Assembly (NCBI RefSeq): GCF_001640805.2
Contig: NC_066833.1
Location: 13,720,183 to 13,784,182, forward strand
From: Lates calcarifer
Lineage: Eukaryota; Chordata; Actinopteri; Centropomidae
DNA length: 64,000 nt
Reading direction: 5' to 3'
Shown one piece after another: positions 55,501 to 64,000 of this stretch. The notes under the pieces were generated by a model. It was not told the origin of the DNA. It did no database searches and worked only from the letters and a program-made list of their open reading frames with translations. Made by a program: the position numbers and the translations under genes. Numbering within the stretch: the stretch's first letter is position 1; the number at the start of each line of letters is the position of its first letter.

Positions 55501-58500
55501 CAAGGAGACAGGGGTGCTGCTGAAAAGACTGCACCTGCATTTTTGTTCTCATTACTCATCATCAGTAGATAGCAGCCTTAATGACTTTTGATCCACTTCA
55601 CTTTGCTTTGGTGGAGCTCCAGTGAGGCCTCTGTCTGAGGTTGGTTGTATTTTAATGTTAAAACACAGTCAACACTATTTGGAGCTTCACAGTGAAAACC
55701 CTCCAGTGGTGCCTTGTATTAGAATTACAGTAGCTATATTAGTAGGCATTTCCAATTTTGTTAAGGCATAGCATAGAATATATAATATATATATGATAAT
55801 AATATATATGTACTAAATTTATTTTTACATTCAAGTTATCGTTAACATATATTTGTGAAAATATATATATTATATTGTATTATTAACCTAATTTAGACAT
55901 GAATAGTTTGTTTGCATTCAGTGAAAAAAATGGCTGCTTCAAAGTCTGCTGCTGATGTCTGCTTGTTATCTCCCTGTGGACGGTTTAATTGGTTGTCAGA
56001 TATCAGATATCCCACTGGGTCTGTATGAGGCTTCCAACTGTGCAGTAGATGGAAATTAAGTAATTTGATATTTCAACACTGTCAATCAATATGTGTTTTT
56101 GCATATATTTGTCCAAAACTAATTAATGATCATTAGCCTCTGCATTTACACACCTATGGCAGCTATGACCTAGGGCTGCACGACTCCAGAAAAAAAGAGA
56201 ATCATGATTTTCTAGGTTAGAATTGAGATTGTGACTCTCTCACAATTTTTTTTCAATGTTTATTGCACTCATTCACTCATTTACTCTATTGTTGATGTCT
56301 GTATTTGGGCAACAAGGATTTCCTGCTGACTTTCTCCAGGCCTTTGTCATATTGCAGTTTGTGGTGATGTTTACGGTGATTGTATAGATGAGCTGTTACC
56401 CTTTGCTGTGCTGCTACTGTGGCAAAACACTGCTTGCAAGCAGGGCAGCTTATACCATAAGAACGATATGATGGAAAATATTAATGGTTTTGAAATCTTG
56501 ACTTTTTCATAGACTTTTTCAAACTATAGTATACCTTGAAACCGGTAACTGGCCCATGCTTTGTCCTAACATAACTTCTGGCCTCACACTCTTATTAGCT
56601 GGTGTTACTCTCTCACTCTCAATAGGTTTATTTCTGTTTGTTCATCTCTGAATCATATGGAGTAACAGAGCATTTTCATTGCTGAGGGAGAAGGTAGGAA
56701 CCTTTGTTTTGATACAACTAGTGTCCCTAATGGAAACACAGCAGAATCGTTGTCATTTACAAATAAGATCGTATTGAGCTATGAATCGAGATAGCGATTT
56801 TAATACGATTGATCGTGCAGGGTTTCAAATGGCCTTTGCTCATGTTGTTGTCCACAATGTAGACTGAGGAACCAAAACTACCCAATGACCGGTTGATTTT
56901 AGAATTTTTTCTATTTTCCAGGTATGGTTGACTAAACTGTTTTCCTGTTTGTGTTAAATACCAAGGTGAATGGAAAAAGAGACAAGAAATGATGTAGTGG
57001 AACAAGGGAGAGACTTAAGAAGGAGACACAAAGGAGGGTGATTGAAAATGGATGAACACATCACTCACCCACCACTCTGTCGATTTCCTGTCAGCTTGAA
57101 TGCTTATTTTCCTTTGTCAAGAGCTCAAGAAGGAGACAACCTGTGAAGTAAACATCATCTAAAATAATAGCCTAGCACCCAGCATCAAACCTTTAAATCA
57201 TATCTGATCATAGCTAAAATATAATGTGATTACATCAACACTCAAAGCAAGCAGGAGATAGAAATATGGGAAAATGACATCGAGAATAATGAACTACCAT
57301 AGCTGATAACTGTTTTTTACAGTGTAAGAATAGAGAGCACAGGAACAACAGAAATTATGTACTTTATTATGAAAGGTGGATTTTGAGCATCAGTGGATTA
57401 ATTCCTGCCTCTTGTTTCTTCATTACCTCTGTCTCTCTCCTTCTTTTCTTCTAATGAAATCTGTTGGAGTGCTGTGAAAAAAAAAAAAGAGGTTAAATAT
57501 TTTTACATTTGACTGGTACGTTATTTGCACTAAGAGTGCTGTAAATAAAACAGGTGGTGTGATCTGAAAGCTGAGAGGCAGCCTCTTGCCAAAATAATAA
57601 GACTCATGATTGAGGATTAGCTTTTGTACACTTTGTACACCAAAGCCTCAAATCTCTGAGGAACAGAAGACTAGTCTTCTGAGGAACAGAAGACTAGGAA
57701 TGATAGGAAATTCCTGTAGTGTATTAATTCAGTTTGTATTTGTCATTTGTCTTTCTTTGTCATTGCAGGTCACAAATACAAGCAGCATGCAAGGCATCAT
57801 AAAAGCAGAGTTATGGGTCTGTCACCTATAATGATGGCAGGCTCCACTCAGAGTCAACACAGAAAAGCCAATCAGAGGAAAAGGAAGAGAAGACACATCC
57901 ACAGGCTGAGAGAAGGTGTGTGTATACAGTGAATGTTCACACTGCATTGCAAGTATGCACTAAATCAGTGTGTGACACAGTGTCACTAGTTTAGTATAGT
58001 ATAGTGTGTTAGGTGTTTTAACACTGCAGTAAACTGTTTTGAACATAAAATGAGAGGTGTACTGTTTCATGATCAGTCACCTGAAAATGATTTGTAAATA
58101 GCACTATTTATATTTTGTTTGTGTGCATCATGCTATGTGTCTAAGAGTTAGATGGTGCACTGGAGAACATTTACCAGGCATATTGATAGTTTTGGTTTTA
58201 TTACATGTGGCTTATTTCAGTGTCTGGGTTAGAATTAGGGATGGGGTTAGAAGTGGGGTCAGGGCTGAGTTGAATTCTGGTTTAAAGGGAGATCAGGGTA
58301 TCATTACACCAAACCTATATAGATAATCAGTGACACTTTGTTTAACATCAAGCAGCAAAACAATTGAGCACCTCTTATTATTTAAGGTTTTGTTTATGAC
58401 ACAGTGTCAGTTACAGAACTAGTCTGATATGTATGTGTATGTGTGTTTGTGTACCTAGATGAGGAGGATGTCCTGTACCGGCTCTGTGAGCTAGAGGAAA

Positions 58501-61353
58501 GTTCAGATGATGTGCTGGAGGAGAGCTACACACAGGTTTCACGCAAGCAGGCTTCTCAAGTAACAAATACATCTTTTTACTTCTATACAATTTATGCTAA
58601 TTGATTTACATGCTTGGAATAAATGTATTTGTTTATGCACGTATGTTCTGTTAGGATATTATGATAATGGATAATTACATATAAAGCATCTCTTTAGCTT
58701 TATTCTTGCGTCAGACATGACAGGTGACTTTGTGTGTTAAGTTACATAAATTACCTATGGACCAGTATTGAATGGTTTTTTGTGTTACCATCAGGGCACA
58801 GTTATTTTAACCCAAATGTAAAATCTGTCAAAGATTACAGTGGTAGGCAGAAACTTCTAACTTGATAATACTGCTCTCTTCTCAATTATAAATCTATTTG
58901 GGATCACAGGATTTAGTGTTGGATAGAAATAAAATGTCTGAAGTTATATATTTACTTCAAATCAAACACACTCAAAAGATAAACACTGTGTAACATAGAA
59001 ACACATGCATCACTTAAAATGTACATGTGTTAAATGTGAAAAAGCTGGTCAATCTAGAGTGATCATGGCAACCTGATGATGTGGAATGACTTAGAATGTG
59101 TGACCATCTCTGAATCATTGGTGTGAAATGTCACATTGCTCTTACTTCAGCTAGGCTATGTTTCCTTTTAGGGCTCTGTTCGCAAACGCCAGGGAGAGAG
59201 TGTGTACAACATCAACAACATTGTCATCCCCATGTCAATGGCTAAAGTGGAAAAATTGCAGTACAAAGACATCCTCACACCCAGGTATGGAATAAAACTG
59301 CCTCTAAAGACAGCAGAGAATTCTTAAGGTCCTCTTTGTAGTATGGCTCACAATCTAAAAACAATGGTCAGACTCACAGTACATGACGTTTGCAGTTGGT
59401 TTTATAATACTTAACAATTTGTAATTTGTATTTAAAATTGTATAATTGTTTTTCCATGGAATTATTTTCCCCAGTTTTCAGATTTACATCTAATTTGTGA
59501 TACTATTGCTATAAATAAACAGTATACTCTTACTTCTTGAAAAATTAAAAAGAAAGTGTACTCACACTGTTCATTATTGTTATCATTCTTTTTTTGCAGG
59601 TGGCGAGTGGTGTCCACCAAGTCTCTGATAGAGAATGAGGAGGGGCAGGTAATGTCTCATTCCTTTGGACATGAGCACTTTATATTCATTCTTGATGAAA
59701 ATATTTTTGTCATCCCCCTGCGTTTTTTTTATGTTGTGTGCAGGTTGAGGATCTCAGCGATGAAGTCTTTACTCGGAGACACATGACTTTTGAGCAAAGA
59801 GAGAAATTGCGCTGGCCATCCTGGGGAAAGAGGAAATGCTGCAGGCGTCCTACACGGTGGGCACACACTTTCACACACACAGGCTCACAGATGCAGCACT
59901 GACCATTGATTTGAGTAGTGCTACAATATGTGACACCAAAATGCATGGTATTCTACATGCGTCAGGTGGGCTGGCTTTGTTAAACATCAGAAATGATGTG
60001 GAACGTTTGTTATATTTAATGCTCATCAGAAGATGAGAACAAAGAGATGTATCTGACAGTTGGAAATCCTGAACTCAGTGTGCTGACTGTGCAGTGCAGC
60101 TGTTGCAGAGTTGGTTTGTTCATCTCTGTGCATGTAAAAATAACCCGTGTGAAAGTGGAATGTTGAGAAATCTCTCTGCAAAGTTTCATGGGGTATGCTT
60201 GTTTTTTCATTCCAGATCTGGCAGCAGGCTGTCAGGCAGTGGAGGCGGGATGTGCACATCAGGAGAGGAGAGCTCTGTGGAATGGAGTGGTGCTCAGCTT
60301 GATACTGAAGAACAGCCAAGCTCAGAGGAGTGGCTGGTAAGATCAAAAGCAACGCAGCTGAAACCCTAAATCCCCCAAACAAACTTTTGAATATTAGAGG
60401 AGGATGATCCAGGTGACATAGGAGGGAACCTGCCAGTTATTTATGACATTATGGGCTTTTTATTACAATTTGACTATTCTTACGCCTTTAAACACTAAGG
60501 GACTGATGGATATTTTCTGTAACATTCCAGTCCAAGATAACATTGTGTTATTTGTGCTTCAACATAGAGAAAATGAGTATAGAGTGGCATAAAATGTGCT
60601 GCAGACTATTCAGTAATCTTTCCCCTTGCTATTGTGTGAGTTAAAAATCCTAGATGATTCTTGAGAACCCACACAGACACTTGTCTCTCCACTCTTTCTT
60701 CAGTTGATGATGCTCTGATTGCAGTGCTCTCTATCTTTTTGCTTTGATTAGAGAAGGAATGAGTCGCTACTAAGCCAGACGTCCTAATCAACCTTCTCCA
60801 CACCACAAATTTCCCCTACTTCACTGCTCACTTGCTTTTTTGTGTGCTCCAGCACCCATACAAACCCCTGATTAAAGCATAACCTTTGATTGTTTTTTCA
60901 AGCATCTGCATCTGAGCCATGCACACATATGATACAGCCTTCAAGGTCTAAATCCAATCTGTATATACATTATGACATTTTAAACAAATGCAAGGGTCAT
61001 TACATAGTTAATGTACCTGATAAATGTGTTGCATTCTCATCTCTGTCTATACAAAGTCATACATATACTGTGTACTGCGGTTGCTGTTGTTTTGCTCAGT
61101 TACATCATATGTCCTCTCTGTCCTCTGGCAGCCTCAGACACCCTGGGAGCCACGAGTGTTTCCTTTGGGTGAAGAAGAAGAAGAAGCTCTGCTCTGTGAT
61201 AGATTAGAAAACATCCCCTCAGGGCGGTCAGAGTCTGCATCTGCCTCCTCCTCATCAAAGAACTCAAACTCCCATCTCTCCTCAGCTCAGTCCTCTGGTG
61301 CTACACTGCCCTCTGGTGCACAAAGCTGGAGCATTACACCTAACTGTAGCTGA
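46573..61353 (+). CDS. kansl1l: KAT8 regulatory NSL complex subunit 1-like
   Basis: A KANSL1-family nuclear scaffold expected to bind the MOF/KAT8 histone acetyltransferase. Fourteen coding exons: 46573-47666, 51061-51205, 51530-51682, 52440-52543, 52985-53159, 54497-54671, 55102-55233, 57769-57915, 58459-58559, 59172-59284, 59600-59648, 59744-59856, 60216-60336 and 61132-61353. Total 2844 nt, 947 aa; all phases agree. Residues ~230-262 are a basic helical region ([20 protein letters not shown]). [12 protein letters not shown] is at ~345. The exon 2 product [20 protein letters not shown] matches KANSL1. ARTRPLV at ~534 resembles the WDR5-binding Arg motif. A PEHE domain spans ~742-834 ([20 protein letters not shown], then [12 protein letters not shown]). 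The length, the MAPAL start, [16 protein letters not shown] and LSDEVF favour KANSL1L (human 987 aa) over KANSL1 (1105 aa). The coding exon has an acceptor at 46501-46502, and the first ATG after the UTR stop TAG is 46573. Confidence 0.93.
47667..51060 (+). other. kansl1l intron 1
   Basis: A 3.4 kb intron. It has a short CA repeat at about 50487-50517. Open frames inside it show no protein similarity. Nothing else was recognised. Confidence 0.6.
54121..54410. repeat. Teleost interspersed repeat (ATTTATATAGCGCC type)
   Basis: In a kansl1l intron. It starts with four copies of TCAAG, then TTTATTTATATAGCGCCAAT. It passes through GAGCAGGTCTAGACCGTACT and GAGCAAGCACTAGGCGACTG and ends near GGCGGCCATCTGCCTCGACC. 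This is a very abundant conserved repeat of percomorph genomes, recognised from memory. Family name and target-site duplication were not determined. Confidence 0.65.
56171..56822 (-). mobile_element. hAT-like DNA transposon remnant with BED-finger fragment
   Basis: The left end TAGGGCTGCACGACT and right end GATCGTGCAGGGTT are inverted repeats typical of hAT-like elements. On the minus strand at about 56335-56455 a frame reads [15 protein letters not shown] and then [15 protein letters not shown]. This has the C-x2-C...H-x4-H pattern of the BED zinc finger found at the N terminus of hAT transposases. No catalytic region is left. It lies in the kansl1l intron between exons 7 and 8. Confidence 0.6.
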
Positions 61354-62110
61354 GAAGGGCAGTGCCTTGCTTCTTCATGTAAGTTGGGAAGTACTGTGAA
61401 TTCCCTTTTTAATATGTTACTCATATATCCATCATCTGTTTATAGCAGGAATTATTTATTTGTGATTGGATTCCTGGTTTTGTTTTTCACAACGCACAGT
61501 TCAATCAGTAAAAAAGAATGTAAGGAATTAAACAAATAATTTTTTCATACAGTCAGTCGTTGGGTCTCAATTGAACAATGCCAACAAACAGTTTGCGATA
61601 ATTATATATATGCCCTTTAAATTTTATATTTGTTGATTAAATGATTGATTGTATTATTTCTTTTCTAGATCTTCTCACGTCTGGGACCATGAGAAGAAAA
61701 TATGCCCTGGGAACCTTAATCGGGAACTGAATACATTCCATGAGTATAGTGTTTTGATGTTGTTAGCTTAATACTTTGAAGCAGAAGTGTTTATTTAGTG
61801 ACTGTTGTAAAGTGTAGTTTTAACTGATTACTATAGCTCCTGCCATACTTTCAGGTTTTACCTTATGAGAGGTACTGTATGTAAAGAAATATATACCAGC
61901 ACAACTCCACTGTAGTCTCAGGTTTGTGGACTGTTTGTAGTTGTTACTTGATATTTATTTTCACAGTTGTCTTAAAAAATTTGTATAGAATGACTTTAGT
62001 ACACACATATGTTAACTTCCACTGGATTTACTTGTGCTTTTTGATTTCATGTTTTTTTCTGATGTGATTTTGATATATATTTTTTATGAAGAATGAAAAA
62101 ACCTATTAGT
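61354..62110 (+). other. Probable kansl1l 3' UTR
   Basis: AT-rich sequence after TGA at 61351-61353. An ATTAAA near 61635 and other variants could serve as poly(A) signals; no AATAAA of good context was found. The end is uncertain. Confidence 0.4.
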
Positions 62111-64000
62111 AAATGTAAACATTGGTAAACATAGTGGATGTCATACTTTTCTTCTACGTAAAATAGTAGAAGAAAAACTAACTATCTAACTTGCAGGTTT
62201 CCTGTAGCCTTTTGGCGGGGAGTGCAACTAGTCCAGCGAAAGGATTTCAGGAGGATTTCAGCTACTGAGTAAGCGGAAATGTAACAAGAAAAGGAGGATA
62301 TATACACATAACATATACAGATTAAAAATCTGAAATGAACATATGCCATCATATGCCATTTTACACTGACGCTAATAACTTAAGTTTAAAAATGGACATG
62401 TGAAGTAAAGCATCCAGTTATCAGAAGTTTTTATTTCAGGCATGTTAAATATGTCTGCACATGTCAGTGATACAAGCTAATACTGGAAGTAAAAAACATT
62501 GTGATGTAATTTCACTGATTTAATGATGAACTATAGCTATAACCTCCATAACTGTGTATTTATGGGGGTCATAGCTTTTTAAGGCCATAGTCCCAGTGAA
62601 ATAGCTCATACTTTGATCCCATATGCATAATCTCCTCTTGCAATATCCTCAACAGCTACCAGGAGGCCTAATGGACAGATGGTGGTCAAGGTCATTCTTC
62701 TCATCTACATGTATGTGTGTCAGTGGCTTTATATCAGGGATGAGAGTCTGGTGCCCAGAATTAGAAACTCAATCACATGAAATTAATTTACAGATTGTAA
62801 TTATCTGATTCCAGGTCATTACGGCTGAATAGAATTTCCTCTTAAACAAGATCCCCTTCTTGATGATATTCCATTAAATGTATTTCCAGGTTTTTGGGAA
62901 ACAGAACATTTACTGAGGGTAAAATTAAGTTGTGGTCTAGATATTTCAGATGCGCAGTATCAAAAAAACTGCCTGTGTATAGTGAGGTGGATTCTCCCCC
63001 TCCTTCCCTCTGCAGTCTTCTGGTACTAAAAGCTGTGAATCATCAAGGTCACTTCCACTTTGGCCAGTTGCTTCTTTCCTCAGGTGCTGTGACCAAGAGG
63101 CCTTCCCATTTCTCCATGAAAAAGAAAGGTGAGCCAACAGTATCTCCTCTTCAGCAGGGGCCAGCAACATCTGTCTGATGCTCCAGATTTCCACTGTCTG
63201 ATCCTGATGGCTGGCAGGCACAAATAACCTCTGGTGGCCACATGGGGGCTGTATTACTCCTTTAAAGGTCAGCTTCAGTCAACACTACAACAATCGCTCA
63301 AGGAACATTTAATAATGATAAACTGAGATATGCGCCATTCCTTAAAATTAGCACAATAAACTGTATACAGATATACTGTGTACAGATATGGAAACTATGG
63401 AGAGATACTCATACCTAGAACCACTACATTTTATTCCTAGATGGTTGTAACTACAACAGTCACACTTCGGAGGGTGCTCTTACATGTCCAACAACATCTT
63501 CAACAACCCAACATTATGTAATAATGTAATGCAACAGTTCAAACGTAATTCGGTAATATAACTACCTGTATCATGTTAGACAATTTTACGGGAGGAAAAT
63601 TAAATCAAACTGCATGTCTAATAAATGTGGACAATTAGGACTTTTTCTTTGATACAACATAGCTCCAATGAAAACTCTTCACCTTTAAATATAATAATGT
63701 ATTATATAGAGAGTAACTGTGGTTTTCACGTCAACCGTGAGACATTCTGGAAAAACTGACTGCCGTTTTGTCTCTAAATACAGTGTAAACTCGATCCTGA
63801 ACACTTCTCAGGTGGCAAAAGAAATTTCAGCAGAAAAAAGTCTTAAATATTTTTCCGTGATTTGTGGTAGATCGTCAGCCATGACAGTGCACCAGCATGC
63901 GCAAACCAGCGCGTGAAAGAGAGGGAGTGTTTACATTATTAGCTACGTAGCTACACCTTGATGTTTGGCCATTGTCGTTACCAGGACATTTAACACCGCA
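62111..64000. other. Intergenic, downstream of kansl1l
   Basis: No gene can be supported. A GC-richer block at 62985-63250 has open frames on both strands without known similarity. It may be a dispersed repeat, or an exon of an unseen gene. The last 130 bases are GC-richer, with several CpGs, and could be the start of a promoter for a gene beyond the window. Confidence 0.4.

Noticed and set aside
62946..63221. Open frames on both strands in a GC-richer block after kansl1l
   Set aside because: No recognisable domain, no consistent splice partners, and repeat-like wording; left as unassigned.

Overview
This window is vertebrate nuclear DNA, almost certainly from a ray-finned fish and probably a percomorph. 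It holds spliced genes with GT-AG introns, long 3' UTRs, TG microsatellites, and Tc1-like, hAT-like and other dispersed repeats typical of teleosts. No bacterial, viral or CRISPR signature was seen. All three complete genes and the partial one at the left edge lie on the + strand.

Layout. (1) 267-3475: the last five coding exons of zfp148/ZNF148 (ZBP-89), a four-finger C2H2 transcription factor. Its terminal exon carries a one-base frameshift near 2026. A long 3' UTR follows to about 6.7 kb. (2) 8412-23723: slc12a8 (CCC9), a 13-coding-exon orphan member of the cation-chloride cotransporter family, about 740 aa. Its large fourth intron is a trap for repeats. One repeat is a ~151 bp insertion with a perfect 14 bp target-site duplication and a hammerhead-ribozyme-like core. 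(3) 26491-36790: heg1, 14 coding exons and about 1095 aa. It has a signal peptide, a huge Ser/Thr mucin-like exon with AGC/CAG expansions, EGF, Ca-binding EGF, SEA-like and EGF modules, one membrane span, and the C-terminal Tyr-Phe tail that KRIT1 binds. (4) 40210-44165: three decayed copies of a fish bitter-taste-receptor-type (T2R) GPCR gene, with a Tc1/mariner remnant between copies 2 and 3. (5) 46573-61353: kansl1l, 14 coding exons and 947 aa, a KANSL1-family NSL-complex scaffold with a coiled-coil-like region, a WDR5-binding-type Arg motif and a PEHE domain. (6) 61354-64000: 3' UTR and intergenic sequence with no gene I can support.

The order ZNF148 - SLC12A8 - HEG1, with all three in one orientation, matches human 3q21. 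The next gene, kansl1l, is at 2q34 in human, so the T2R pseudogene cluster sits at or near a synteny junction. The genes are not an operon and share no pathway: a nuclear repressor/activator, a membrane transporter, an endothelial/cardiac junction receptor and a chromatin scaffold.

Exon borders were set by hand from splice consensus, reading-frame phase and similarity to the human proteins as recalled. The phases of all three complete genes add up (for slc12a8 only with one alternative acceptor, described below). No alignment or transcript data were available.
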